Shown here piece after piece: positions 1 through 9,362 of a stretch of 64,000 nt of DNA; position 1 is the stretch's first letter; every line of letters begins with the position of its first letter. The notes beneath the pieces were generated by a model, which saw only the letters and a program-made list of their open reading frames with translations, was not told where the DNA came from and ran no database searches. The stretch spans positions 1-64,000 of the forward strand of contig NZ_VITR01000015.1 of NCBI RefSeq assembly GCF_007827955.1, written 5' to 3'. The DNA is from Nitrospirillum pindoramense. Lineage in GTDB: Bacteria > Pseudomonadota > Alphaproteobacteria > Azospirillales > Azospirillaceae. The translations under genes were made by a program, and so were the position numbers.

Positions 1-3000
1 ACGGCGCAGGTTCAGTCGCTGACCACCGACCAGGTGGCGGCGCTGGGCACGGCCCAGGTGGCCGGCCTGTCCACGGCCCAGGTGAAGGCGCTGACGACCG
101 ATCAGCTGAACGCGCTGTCCACGGCGACGGTGCAGAAGCTGACCAACACGCAGGTCCAGTCGCTGACGACGGCGCAGCTATCCGGCCTGAGCAGCGATAA
201 CCTGTCGGCCCTGAACAGTGCCCAGGTGGCGTCGCTGACCAGCACGCTGGTCCAGTCGCTCACCAGCTCCCAGCTGAACGCGCTCACCACTTCCGATATC
301 CGGGAGTTCACCAGCGCCCAGATTGGCCAGCTGACGACGGCCCAGGTTTCCAACCTGAGCAGCGACAACCTGAACGCCCTGAACAGCGCCCAGGTGTCCA
401 GGCTGACCAGCAATCAGGTCCAGTCCTTGACCACGGATCAGCTGAACAGCCTGACGACAGCGGATGTTCAGGAACTGACGAACGCCCAGATTGGCCAGTT
501 GACGACGGCCCAGGTGGCCAGCCTCAGCACGACCAATGTCAGCGCGCTGACGACGGCGCAGACCGCGTCCTTGACCACGACCGAGGTTCAGGCGCTGTCC
601 ACCGACCAGCTGAACGCGCTGAGCACGGCGGGCGCGCGGGCCCTGACCTCGTCGCAAGTGTCGGCGCTGACGACCAGCCAGATCGCCGGGTTGGCCTCGA
701 CCAACCTGAACGCGCTGAGCAGCGCCCAGGTGGCGCGTCTGTCCAGCAGCCAGGTTCAGGCGCTGACCACGGATCAGTTGAACAGCCTGACCTCCTCCGA
801 CGTTCGTGAGCTGAACTCGGCCCAGGTTGGCCAGCTGACGACGGCGCAGCTGTCGGCCCTCAGCACGGCCAACCTGTCGGCGCTGTCGACGGCGCAGGAA
901 GCCGGTCTGACGACGGCGCAGGTTCAGTCGCTGACCACCGACCAGGTGGCGGCGCTGGGCACGGCCCAGGTGGCCGGCCTGTCCACGGCCCAGGTCAAGG
1001 CGCTGACGACGGATCAGCTGAACGCCCTGTCCACATCGACGGTGCAGAAGCTGACGAATACCCAAGTCCAGTCTCTGACGACGGCGCAGCTGTCCGGCCT
1101 GAGCAGCGATAACCTGAACGCCCTGAGCAGCAGCCAGGTTGCCAGCCTGACCAGCAACCAGGTCCAGTCTCTGACGACGGCGCAGCTGAACAGCCTGACG
1201 ACGGCGGATGTGCGTGAGCTGACGACCGCCCAGGTCGGCCAGCTGACGACGGCGCAGGTGTCGAACCTGAGCAGCGACAACCTGGACGCGCTGAGCAGCG
1301 CCCAGGTGGCGCGTCTGACCAGCAACCAGGTTCAGTCCCTGACCACGGATCAGCTGAACAGCCTGACGACGGCGGATGTCCAGGAGTTGACGACGACCCA
1401 GGTCGGCCAGCTGACGACGGCCCAGGTGGCCAGCCTCAGCACGACCAACGTGGGCGCGCTGTCAACGGCGCAGACGGCGTCCCTGACCACGACCGAGGTT
1501 CAGGCGCTGTCCACCGACCAGCTGAACGCGCTGGGCACGGCGGATGCCCGGGCACTGACGGGGAACCAGGTCAGCGCCCTGACGACCAGCCAGGTGTCGG
1601 GCCTGAGCAGCGATAACCTGAACGCGCTGAGTAGTGGCCAGGTGGCGCGCCTGTCCAGCAGCCAGGTCCAGGCGCTGACCACGGATCAGCTGAACAGCCT
1701 GACGACATCTGACGTCCGTGAGCTGAACTCGGCCCAGGTTGGCCAGCTGACGACAGCGCAGCTGTCGGCCCTCAGCACGGCCAACCTGTCGGCGCTGTCA
1801 ACGGCGCAGGAAGCCGGTCTGACGACGGCGCAGGTTCAGTCGCTGACCACCGACCAGGTGGCGGCGCTGGGCACGGCCCAGGTGGCCGGCCTGTCCACGG
1901 CCCAGGTTCGGGCGCTGACCACCGATCAGTTGAACGCGCTGTCCACCGCGACGGTGCAGAAGCTGACGAATACCCAAGTCCAGTCGCTGACGACGGCTCA
2001 GCTGTCGGGCCTGAGCAGCGATAACTTGTCGGCCCTGAACAGTGCCCAGGTGGCGTCGCTGACCAGCACGTTGGTCCAGTCGCTCACCAGCTCCCAGCTG
2101 AACGCGCTCACCACTTCCGATATCCGGGAGTTCACCAGCGCCCAGATTGGCCAGCTGACGACGGCGCAGGTGTCGACCCTGAGCAGTGACAACTTGAACG
2201 CCCTGAACAGCGCCCAGGTGTCCAGGCTGACCAGCAACCAGGTCCAGTCCCTGACGACGGATCAGCTGAACAGCCTGACCTCCTCCGACGTTCGTGAACT
2301 GACCAACGCCCAGGTCGGCCAGCTGACGACGGCGCAGGTGTCGAACCTCGCCACCAGCACGGTGTCGGCGCTGAGCACCGCGCAGGTGGCCAGCCTGACG
2401 ACGGGCCAGGTTCAGTCCCTGACGACGGATCAGCTGAACGCGCTGAGCACGTCTGACGCGGCGGCCCTGACCTCGTCGCAGGTGTCGGCGCTGACGACCA
2501 GCCAGGTGTCCGGATTGGCTTCCACCAACCTGAACGCGCTGAGCAGCGCCCAGGTGGCGCGTCTGTCCAGCAGTCAGCTGCAAGCGCTGACCACGGATCA
2601 GCTGAACAGTCTGACGACGTCTGACGTTCGTGAGCTGAGTGCGGCCCAGATTGGTCAGCTGACGACGGCGCAGCTGTCGACGCTGAGCACGGCCAACCTG
2701 TCGGCACTGACCACGGCCCAGGAATCGGGTCTGACGACGGCGCAGGTCCAGTCGCTGACCACCGACCAGGTGGCGGCGCTGGGCACGGCCCAGGTGACCG
2801 GCCTGTCCACGGCCCAGGTCAAGGCGCTGACCACCGATCAGCTGAACGCCCTGTCCACCGCGACGGTGCAGAAGCTGAGCAACACGCAGGTGCAGTCCCT
2901 GACGACGGCTCAGCTGTCGGGTCTGAGCAGCGATAACCTGAACGCCTTGAGCAGCAGTCAGGTCCAGTCGCTGAGCAGCGCGCAGGTGCAGTCCCTGACC

Positions 3001-3786
3001 AGCGCCCAGCTGAACAGCCTGACGACGGCGGATGTGCGTGAGCTGACGACCGCCCAGGTTGGTCAGCTGACGACGGCGCAGGTGTCGAACCTGAGCACCG
3101 ACACGGTGACGGCGCTCAGCACCGCTCAGGTGGCCAGCTTGACCAGTGCCCTGGTCCAGTCCCTGACCTCCGACCAGCTGAACTCCCTCAGCACCTCGGA
3201 TGTCCGGGCGCTGACGACGGCCCAGGTCTCCTCCCTGACGACGGCGCAGGTGTCGACGCTCAGCACGGATAACCTCACGGCGCTCAGCAGTGCCCAGGTG
3301 ACCAGGCTGACGACGGCGCAGGTTCAGGCGCTGACCACGGATCAGGTCTCCGCCCTGGCGACTACCCAGGTCTCCGGCCTGAACAGTGCCCAGGTCAAGG
3401 CGCTCTCCACCGCGCAACTGGGGGCGTTGACCACCACGGATGTCCGGGCGCTGAACACCAGCCAGGTGCAGGCGCTCACGACCAGCCAGGTGGCGGGTCT
3501 GACGACCGACAACCTGTCGGCCCTGGCCAGCAACCAGGTCGCGGTTCTCAGCAGCGCCCAGGTCCAGTCCTTGACCACGGTCCAGATCAGCTCGCTGACG
3601 ACGGCCGATATCCGGGAGTTCACGACCAGTCAGGTGACGAACCTGACCACGGACCAGATTTCCGGGTTGACCACTGACCAGCTGTCCAACATGACGACGG
3701 CCCAGGCCAGCGTGTTCACCTCGGCCCAGGTCCACGCGTTCAGCACCGATCAGGTCAATGCCTGGCTGACCGGCCTGTCCGGGTGA
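1..3786 (+). CDS. Giant octapeptide-repeat protein, 3' part (5' end outside window)
   Basis: The frame is open from base 1, so the true start lies upstream; the GTG at 34 is only an internal codon. The visible 1,262 residues are almost entirely an eight-residue repeat of the form L-[ST]-[ST]-x-[QDN]-[VLI]-x-x (for example LTTAQVQS, LSSDNLNA), about 157 units with hydrophobic residues at positions 1 and 6. About a third of residues are Ser or Thr; there is no Cys. The units are nested in a longer repeat of 912 bp. The last ~60 residues diverge slightly and the protein ends in a short WLTGLSG tail with no recognisable anchor. Periodic hydrophobic positions suggest a solenoid, and the composition suggests a surface or secreted structural protein; both are inference. 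It is followed by a strong terminator and a group of glycosyltransferase genes. Confidence 0.85.
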   Translation, partial: TAQVQSLTTDQVAALGTAQVAGLSTAQVKALTTDQLNALSTATVQKLTNTQVQSLTTAQLSGLSSDNLSALNSAQVASLTSTLVQSLTSSQLNALTTSDIREFTSAQIGQLTTAQVSNLSSDNLNALNSAQVSRLTSNQVQSLTTDQLNSLTTADVQELTNAQIGQLTTAQVASLSTTNVSALTTAQTASLTTTEVQALSTDQLNALSTAGARALTSSQVSALTTSQIAGLASTNLNALSSAQVARLSSSQVQALTTDQLNSLTSSDVRELNSAQVGQLTTAQLSALSTANLSALSTAQEAGLTTAQVQSLTTDQVAALGTAQVAGLSTAQVKALTTDQLNALSTSTVQKLTNTQVQSLTTAQLSGLSSDNLNALSSSQVASLTSNQVQSLTTAQLNSLTTADVRELTTAQVGQLTTAQVSNLSSDNLDALSSAQVARLTSNQVQSLTTDQLNSLTTADVQELTTTQVGQLTTAQVASLSTTNVGALSTAQTASLTTTEVQALSTDQLNALGTADARALTGNQVSALTTSQVSGLSSDNLNALSSGQVARLSSSQVQALTTDQLNSLTTSDVRELNSAQVGQLTTAQLSALSTANLSALSTAQEAGLTTAQVQSLTTDQVAALGTAQVAGLSTAQVRALTTDQLNALSTATVQKLTNTQVQSLTTAQLSGLSSDNLSALNSAQVASLTSTLVQSLTSSQLNALTTSDIREFTSAQIGQLTTAQVSTLSSDNLNALNSAQVSRLTSNQVQSLTTDQLNSLTSSDVRELTNAQVGQLTTAQVSNLATSTVSALSTAQVASLTTGQVQSLTTDQLNALSTSDAAALTSSQVSALTTSQVSGLASTNLNALSSAQVARLSSSQLQALTTDQLNSLTTSDVRELSAAQIGQLTTAQLSTLSTANLSALTTAQESGLTTAQVQSLTTDQVAALGTAQVTGLSTAQVKALTTDQLNALSTATVQKLSNTQVQSLTTAQLSGLSSDNLNALSSSQVQSLSSAQVQSLTSAQLNSLTTADVRELTTAQVGQLTTAQVSNLSTDTVTALSTAQVASLTSALVQSLTSDQLNSLSTSDVRALTTAQVSSLTTAQVSTLSTDNLTALSSAQVTRLTTAQVQALTTDQVSALATTQVSGLNSAQVKALSTAQLGALTTTDVRALNTSQVQALTTSQVAGLTTDNLSALASNQVAVLSSAQVQSLTTVQISSLTTADIREFTTSQVTNLTTDQISGLTTDQLSNMTTAQASVFTSAQVHAFSTDQVNAWLTGLSG
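34..3700 (+). repeat. Nested coding repeat: 24-bp octads in 912-bp super-repeats
   Basis: The same block (GTG GCG GCG CTG GGC ACG GCC...) begins at 34, 946, 1858 and 2770, so the spacing is exactly 912 bp three times; 912 bp equals 304 residues or 38 octads. Within each block the 24-bp unit is degenerate. The fourth block diverges towards the 3' end. The exact spacing shows whole-block duplication or recombination on top of older octad expansion. Confidence 0.9.
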
Positions 3787-3847
3787 TAAGGTAGCGTGAC
3801 GGTGCGGGCCGGGGTGCGGGGCAGCACTTCGGCCCGATCAGGGGCGG

Positions 3848-3897
3848 CGTCGCTAGGATTGGGGGTGTCATCCTTCCCCCAATCCTCGACGCTTTTA
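3848..3897 (+). terminator. Rho-independent terminator after the octad-repeat gene
   Basis: A perfect 11-bp stem (AGGATTGGGGG at 3855-3865, CCCCCAATCCT at 3876-3886) is extended by GCGTCG/CGACGC (3848-3853 and 3887-3892) across a 2-base bulge and is followed by CTTTT. It lies 62 bases after the stop codon and should end the repeat-protein transcript. Confidence 0.85.
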
Positions 3898-3961
3898 AGG
3901 GCTCCGGTTCCTGGTTCAGGCACAACTTCCCCTGTTTGGGAAGGCGTGCGGGTTGGGGTTT

Positions 3962-4513
3962 ATGGGTAACGATCCGGTATCATCGCGGCCGATAGGCGGA
4001 GGGGTCACCAAGACCACCTTCACCAAGACCGCGCCTGCCGGCCGGAGCGATGGCGATTTCCAGAAAGCCCTGGCCAGGTCCGCCGGGGCCGACCCGTCCA
4101 GGGCCAGCCAGACCAGCAGCACCCCGGCCGATGCCGTCCGGATATCACAGCAGAGTATGCTCTCGGGCGTGGCTGCGTATAATATGGCGGCTCAGGCCCT
4201 GCCGGCGACGCCGGGATACCAGCGGCCCGTGGTTCGGGTTGGTGACAACGTGACGACGAAGAACGAAAAGTCCGATAAAGGCGCCTTTCGGCTGTCCCCT
4301 TCGCGCGAGCTTCAGGGGCGCACGGCCTATGCCAAGGTTCTGCAAACCCAGACCGCCGTATCCCAGGCACCCAATGCCCAGGGCGGCGCCGCCCAATCCC
4401 CCGCGGTCCCGGTCACCGGCACGGCGTCGTCCGCCCCCGCCGCGGATTCATCGCAAGTTGCCGATGATCAGGGTAAAGTTGCAGATCGCTCCACCATAAA
4501 CATCGTGTTATGA
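3962..4513 (+). CDS. Hypothetical protein (183 aa)
   Basis: I do not recognise a family. The ATG at 3962 is preferred over an in-frame TTG at 3953; neither has a convincing ribosome binding site. The protein is low-complexity, rich in Ala, Ser, Thr, Pro and Gln, with no signal peptide, no membrane segment and no Cys. The only less biased part is the middle (roughly residues 60-125), containing RPVVRVGDNV and SRELQGRTAYAKVLQ. It sits between the terminator of the octad-repeat gene and the GT41-like gene. The composition resembles small cytoplasmic accessory proteins that accompany flagellar or surface-protein genes, but this is only a resemblance. Confidence 0.55.
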   Translation: MGNDPVSSRPIGGGVTKTTFTKTAPAGRSDGDFQKALARSAGADPSRASQTSSTPADAVRISQQSMLSGVAAYNMAAQALPATPGYQRPVVRVGDNVTTKNEKSDKGAFRLSPSRELQGRTAYAKVLQTQTAVSQAPNAQGGAAQSPAVPVTGTASSAPAADSSQVADDQGKVADRSTINIVL

Positions 4514-4584
4514 TTCCTTGCGATATTGGCGATATCTTCAGGAATTGATAAGGCCTGAGGGTACTTTATTATGGAACATCGATC

Positions 4585-6462
4585 GTGCCCTCTGCCGCTT
4601 CCGCTATAAACCAGGCACCACTGCAAACCGCCGACATCGTCAAATACCTGAGCGCCAGAGATTGGAAAATCCCCCCGGGGGTTGAGGAACGGGCCTTCCG
4701 CTTCCTGTTGGGGCGTCTGGACTTCAATAACCTGTTGGGCCTGATCGATGTGGCGCGCGGCTCGGCGCCCTGGATGCGATCCGCGTCGCTGTACCAGCTG
4801 TGGCTGGATGAGACGCCGGCCGATGTCCCCCTTCGGCACGCGGCCTATTTTAATCTGGGTGTGGAACTCGCCAACATCGGCGATGTGGTTGAGGCGGGGG
4901 CCGCCTACAACGCCGCCCTGGCGCTCAAGTCCGACTTCCTCGTCGCCGCCATCAACCTGGGGCTCATGTCTGAAAGCCAGGGCAAGACGGACGAGGCGCT
5001 GGAGATTTGGCGCCGGGCCGTCCAGCCCGACGACATGCGCACGATCCTGCTGAATCAGCGTGGCCGCCTGCTGGAGCGCATGGGTCGATTCGAAGAGGCG
5101 GAGCGGGAATTGCACCGCAGCCTGCTGACCGTGCCCAACCAGTCCGACGCCATCAGCCACTGGGTGCACCTGCGCCTGAAGATGTGTGCCTGGCCGGTTT
5201 ACGAACATATTCCTGGGCTGACCAAGGACGATCTGGTCGCCAGTTCCGGCGGCCTCACCCTCATGTCCCTGTTCGATGAGAACGCGGTCGTCAACCGATG
5301 GGTGGAGCGGTGGATTTCCCGTTTCGGCGATCTTCAGCGCCGGGCGCCCGCCGATGGCTACGACCATGAGAAGGTCCGCATCGGGTATCTCTCCTCCGAC
5401 TATAACCTCCACCCTGTCAGCATGCTGATGGTGGAGTTGATCGAAAAGCACGACCGGTCGCGGTTCCAGGTCTATGGCTATGACATGGGCCTGGATGACA
5501 GCAGCTACCTTCGCCATCGCATCCTGGGCGCCTTCGACCAGTGGTTCCGCGTCGCCGAGATGAGCGACGACCAGGTGGCGGATCTCATGCGCCAGCATGA
5601 ACTGGATATCCTTGTCGACCTCAATGGCCTGACCGATGGGTCCCGCCCCGGCATTATTCGCCGCAAGCCGGCGCCCGTGCAGATTTCCTACCTCGGCTTC
5701 GTCGGCTCCCAGCCCATCCCCGAGCTGGACTACGCCATCGTGGACGATTTCGTGGTACCGCAGGACCTGGCTGCCGACTTCCATCCCAAGCCGCTGTATA
5801 TGCCCATCTGCTATCAGGTGAACGACAGCAAGGCGCCGGTGGACCCGTCGCCCACGCGGGAAAGCGTGGGCCTGCCAACGGACAAGTTCGTCTATACCTG
5901 CTTCTCCAACACCTACAAGATCACGGACGATATCTTCGACGCCTGGATGCGCATCCTGGGCGGGGTGGAGAATTCCGTCCTGTGGTTGTTGGCGCGCACG
6001 CCCTGGGCACGCCAGAACATGCTGAACCGGGCCCAGGCCCACGGCATCGCGCCCGAGCGGCTGATCTTCGCCGGTCCGGCCAGCCCGGCCCAATATCTGG
6101 CCCGTCTGCCGCTGGCCGATGTGTTCCTGGATACCTATCCGTACAATTCCGGCACCACGGCCAGCGACGCCCTGCGCATGGGCCTGCCCATGGTCACCTT
6201 GTCAGGCAAGACCTTCTCGTCGCGCATGGCGGGTAGCCTGCTGCGCACCGTGGGCCTGTCCGCCGGGATCACCACCAGTGTCGACGATTACGTGGCCCTG
6301 GCGGTCAAGCTGGGTACGCAGCCCGAGGCGTATAAGGAGTTCCGCGACGCCTTGGGCGGCGGCGACGCTTGGCGGCGCACCCTGGGTGATACCGACCGGT
6401 TCGTCCAGGACCTGGAGGAACGGCTGCTGGCCATCCGGGTCAAGCCGGGCCAGGCCGGCTGA
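4585..6462 (+). CDS. TPR + OGT-like glycosyltransferase (GT41/SPINDLY family)
   Basis: The 625-residue protein has an N-terminal TPR superhelix (about residues 60-230, e.g. AAYFNLGVELANIGDVVEAGAAYNA in pieces) and a C-terminal GT41 domain (about 260-610). Family hallmarks are visible: VRIGYLSSDYNLHPVSM, DILVDLNGLTDGSRPGI, PAPVQISYLGFVGS, a Rossmann-like second half (FVYTCFSNTYKITDD, VLWLLARTPWAR) and the nucleotide-sugar loop DTYPYNSGTTASDAL. These enzymes transfer a hexose or HexNAc to Ser/Thr, or to Asn in HMW1C-like relatives, in the cytoplasm. The start is GTG 4585, since the nearby ATG at 4571 is out of frame and the frame closes upstream at a TAA. The adjacent Ser/Thr-rich repeat protein is an obvious candidate acceptor (inference). 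Confidence 0.88.
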   Translation: MPSAASAINQAPLQTADIVKYLSARDWKIPPGVEERAFRFLLGRLDFNNLLGLIDVARGSAPWMRSASLYQLWLDETPADVPLRHAAYFNLGVELANIGDVVEAGAAYNAALALKSDFLVAAINLGLMSESQGKTDEALEIWRRAVQPDDMRTILLNQRGRLLERMGRFEEAERELHRSLLTVPNQSDAISHWVHLRLKMCAWPVYEHIPGLTKDDLVASSGGLTLMSLFDENAVVNRWVERWISRFGDLQRRAPADGYDHEKVRIGYLSSDYNLHPVSMLMVELIEKHDRSRFQVYGYDMGLDDSSYLRHRILGAFDQWFRVAEMSDDQVADLMRQHELDILVDLNGLTDGSRPGIIRRKPAPVQISYLGFVGSQPIPELDYAIVDDFVVPQDLAADFHPKPLYMPICYQVNDSKAPVDPSPTRESVGLPTDKFVYTCFSNTYKITDDIFDAWMRILGGVENSVLWLLARTPWARQNMLNRAQAHGIAPERLIFAGPASPAQYLARLPLADVFLDTYPYNSGTTASDALRMGLPMVTLSGKTFSSRMAGSLLRTVGLSAGITTSVDDYVALAVKLGTQPEAYKEFRDALGGGDAWRRTLGDTDRFVQDLEERLLAIRVKPGQAG

Positions 6463-6570
6463 ACCCAAAGGCTGGTTTCAATGCCGCGTATCGCCCCGCC
6501 CCTCGCGGGGTGCCTGATCAGACGGATGCCCCGGTCACCGGGCGCCCGGTCGCAATAACGGTGGGTAGCC

Positions 6571-7167
6571 ATGGGAAAACTGCATCATTTCGATCTCAGG
6601 GGCATGCTGGACACCTACCACTGCCGCGTCTTCATCGAAACCGGCACCGGGGCGGGCGACAGCCTGCTGCACGCGGCCTCCTTCGGGTTTGAGCGGCTGT
6701 TCTCTTCCGAAATATTCCCCGAGATCGCGGACCATGCGCGGGTGCGGCTGGCCAGCGTGCCCCAGGCCCAGATCCTGACGGCCACCAGTGAGGACGTGCT
6801 GAAGACCGTGCTGCCGATGATCCCGGCGGAGGTGCCGGTCATGTACTGGCTGGACGCGCACTTCCCCGGTGCCGATTATCATCTGGCCAAGTATGGTGAC
6901 CATGCGGACTACAACATCCGCCTGCCCCTGGAACGGGAGATGAGCCTGATCCGCGAGCTGCGACCGCGCAGCCGCGACGTCATCCTGGTGGACGACCTGC
7001 GCATCTATGAGGATGGGCCCTTCGCCGGCGGCAACATGCCGGACCATGCGCAAACCCTGGCCTTTTACGATCGCAATATCGACTTCGCCTTCCGCCTGTT
7101 CCGGCACACCCACACCATCGCCCGCGATTATGGTGACGAGGGCTATCTGGTCATCACGCCGCGCTAA
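6571..7167 (+). CDS. Small SAM-methyltransferase-like protein of a glycan locus
   Basis: 198 residues, ATG start with a GGTGGG-like sequence about 10 bases upstream. An IETGTGAGDSLLHA glycine-rich loop near residue 22 with an acidic strand end (LFSSEIFPEIA) near residue 45 resembles the SAM-binding core of short class I methyltransferases. Further motifs are VMYWLDAHFPG (about 91) and DVILVDDLRIYED (about 131); the DAH and DDLR acidic pairs are typical of a group often found beside glycosyltransferase genes. No membrane segment or signal peptide. The catalytic activity is not proven by sequence; it could be a non-catalytic relative. It is part of the plus-strand run of sugar-related genes. 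Confidence 0.6.
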   Translation: MGKLHHFDLRGMLDTYHCRVFIETGTGAGDSLLHAASFGFERLFSSEIFPEIADHARVRLASVPQAQILTATSEDVLKTVLPMIPAEVPVMYWLDAHFPGADYHLAKYGDHADYNIRLPLEREMSLIRELRPRSRDVILVDDLRIYEDGPFAGGNMPDHAQTLAFYDRNIDFAFRLFRHTHTIARDYGDEGYLVITPR

Positions 7168-7240
7168 CATGGCGCGGCGTCATCTTTCCCCTTGAAGGCA
7201 CGCCGGGATCAGGGTGCCGCGCGGTAAGCGGAGTAATGTG

Positions 7241-9346
7241 ATGGCGGATGAAACGACCAAGCAGATGCTGCGCCGCGCCGCGGATGGGCGCTTCGCCCGC
7301 CGTTGGATCGTGGGGGAGGGGATAGACATCGGCTGCGGCCCCGATCCGCTGGGCAAGCTCAAGGACTATTTCCCCCTGATGACGTCCACCCGTCCCTGGG
7401 ATTTGCCGGACGGCGACGCCATGCTGATGGAGGGGGTGGCGGACAACAGTTACGACTTCGTCCATTCCAGCCACTGCCTGGAACATCTGGTCGACCCCGT
7501 GCGGGCGCTCAGCAACTGGATCCGTATCTGCAAGCCGGGCGGTCACCTGATCATCACCATCCCGGACGAGGATATGTATGAGCAGGGCGTCTGGCCCTCG
7601 ATCTTCAACCAGGACCACAAATGGACCTTCACCATCCTGAAGCCGCAGAGCTGGTCGCCCAAGTCGATCAGCATCGTGCAGCTGCTGGACCTGTTCAAGG
7701 AAGAGGTGGAGGTGCTGAAGCTGGAGAAGCTGGACAGCGGCTTCCAGTATGACGCGCCCTTGCGCGACCAGACGCTGAAGGGCACCTCGGAGTCCGCTAT
7801 CGAGTTCGTGCTGCGCAAGCGGACCAAGGGCTGGGGCTTGGCCACGGGGGCGGACAACGGCGCCGCGCGCTTCGCCCAGGTCGCCCGCCGGCATGAGATC
7901 GACGCCAAGTTCGCCGAGGCCATTTCCTTGCACCAGCAGGGCCGGGTGGCGGAGGCCCACGCCGCCTACACCGCCATCCTGGGCGCCGACCCGGACAATC
8001 TGGCGGTCATGAACAACCTGGCCCTGATCGCCCCGTTCGCGGAGGCGGAGCCGCTGCTGCGCCGGGCGCTGGAGATCAACCCCACCTATGTCGACGCCCT
8101 GCTGAACCTGGGCAACCAGCTGGTGGCCCACCAGCGGGTGGAGGAGGGGCGGGACGTGCTGCTGCGCGCCCTGGCCGCGGCCCCCACCGACGCCCGCGTC
8201 ATCGACGCCCTGGCCCAGGTTTACGACACGCTGGAGGCGTATGAGGACGCGGTGGCGCTGTTGCTGGAAAAGGGCGCCCTGCTCAACAACCTGGACGACG
8301 TTTATTGCCGCATCGGCAAATATTGCGAACATCTGGGGCGTACCGACGAGGCCCTGGCCTATCTGGCCAAGGCGCTGCAGATCAACCCGTCCCATGTCGA
8401 GGCCAACATCTATACCGGCCGCCAGCACCTGCGGAAGGGCGACTATGCCAAGGGGGCCGAGGGCATCGCCTGGATCTGGCATGGCCGCATCACGGAAAGC
8501 CAGGTCGGCCTGTTCGTGGACGAGGCTGGCCAGCCCATCCCCCAGACGGGGCGCACCATCGTGCTGTCCGCCGACAGCGGACTGGGCGATACGCTGCAGT
8601 TCGTGCGGTATGCCCGGCCGCTGAAGGCCCTGGGCGCGCGCGTCATCGTGGAATGCCAGCCGGAGCTGCTGCGCCTGGTGGCAGCGATGCCGGAGGTGGA
8701 TGAGGCGGTGGCCATCGGCGACCTGTCCCCCGGCTTCGACGTGCGCCTGCCCCTGCACAATCTGATTGGCGCCTTCCGCACCACCCTGGAGACCATCCCG
8801 GCGGAGGTGCCGTATCTGGCCGCGCCAGCGGAGGAGGCCGCTGCTTATGGCGCGCGCCTGGCGGAACACCCGGGCCTGCGCGTCGGCCTGTGCTGGGCGG
8901 GCAATCCCCATCATCCGCGCAATGGCAGCCGGTCGGTGGCGCCGGAGCTGCTGGCCCCCTTGCTGGGACAGGCCGGCGCCCGCTTCTTCTCCCTGCAGAA
9001 GGGGGCGGATGGCGCGGGCCTGGGCCTGATTGATTGGACGGCGGATTTCGCCGACATGGCCAACACCGCCGCCCTGGTGCAGGGGCTGGATCTGATCATC
9101 AGCGTGGACTCCGCCGTGGCCCATCTGGCCGGCGCGCTGGGCCGGCCGGTCTGGCTGCTGAACCGCTTCGACAGCTGCTGGCGCTGGCTGGAGGCGGGGG
9201 TGGAGACCAGCCCCTGGTATCCGACGCTGACGCAGTTCCGGCAGACCGCGCCGGGTGACTGGGCCCCGGTCATGGCGGCGGTCACGGCCAGGCTGGCGGA
9301 CGCGGTGGCGGCCCAGGGCGCCCCGCAGGCGCCGGGCAGTCCCTGA
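7241..9346 (+). CDS. Methyltransferase - TPR - GT9-like glycosyltransferase fusion
   Basis: Three parts are visible in about 701 residues. The first ~200 resemble type-11 SAM methyltransferases, with IDIGCGPDPLGKL as glycine motif I, a YDFVHSSHCLEHLVDP motif and WIRICKPGGHLIITIPDED. Residues ~215-400 are TPR units (FAEAISLHQQGRVAEAHAAY, ALLNLGNQLVAHQRVEEG). The rest resembles heptosyltransferase-like GT9 domains, with VLSADSGLGDTLQFVRYA, VGLCWAGNPHHPRNGSRS and LDLIISVDSAVAHLAGALGR. The ATG at 7241 is chosen over an in-frame GTG at 7214 because GGAG (7230-7233) is correctly spaced from it. A single chain would couple sugar transfer to methylation, plausibly acting on the same glycan as its neighbours. 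Confidence 0.82.
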   Translation: MADETTKQMLRRAADGRFARRWIVGEGIDIGCGPDPLGKLKDYFPLMTSTRPWDLPDGDAMLMEGVADNSYDFVHSSHCLEHLVDPVRALSNWIRICKPGGHLIITIPDEDMYEQGVWPSIFNQDHKWTFTILKPQSWSPKSISIVQLLDLFKEEVEVLKLEKLDSGFQYDAPLRDQTLKGTSESAIEFVLRKRTKGWGLATGADNGAARFAQVARRHEIDAKFAEAISLHQQGRVAEAHAAYTAILGADPDNLAVMNNLALIAPFAEAEPLLRRALEINPTYVDALLNLGNQLVAHQRVEEGRDVLLRALAAAPTDARVIDALAQVYDTLEAYEDAVALLLEKGALLNNLDDVYCRIGKYCEHLGRTDEALAYLAKALQINPSHVEANIYTGRQHLRKGDYAKGAEGIAWIWHGRITESQVGLFVDEAGQPIPQTGRTIVLSADSGLGDTLQFVRYARPLKALGARVIVECQPELLRLVAAMPEVDEAVAIGDLSPGFDVRLPLHNLIGAFRTTLETIPAEVPYLAAPAEEAAAYGARLAEHPGLRVGLCWAGNPHHPRNGSRSVAPELLAPLLGQAGARFFSLQKGADGAGLGLIDWTADFADMANTAALVQGLDLIISVDSAVAHLAGALGRPVWLLNRFDSCWRWLEAGVETSPWYPTLTQFRQTAPGDWAPVMAAVTARLADAVAAQGAPQAPGSP

Positions 9347-9362
9347 ACCGGGGCGCCGTGCC

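Noticed and set aside
178-3735. Long minus-strand open frames opposite the octad-repeat gene
   Set aside because: They are periodic, Arg/Gln/His-rich shadows of the repeat; the plus-strand frame has the regular hydrophobic pattern and a downstream terminator.
1-3786. CRISPR-like periodic array
   Set aside because: The 24-bp period is an in-frame octapeptide repeat; there are no unique spacers between constant repeats.
4468-6093. 541-residue minus-strand frame opposite the GT41 gene
   Set aside because: Composition is typical of an antisense shadow of a GC-rich gene; the GT41 motifs on the plus strand are decisive.
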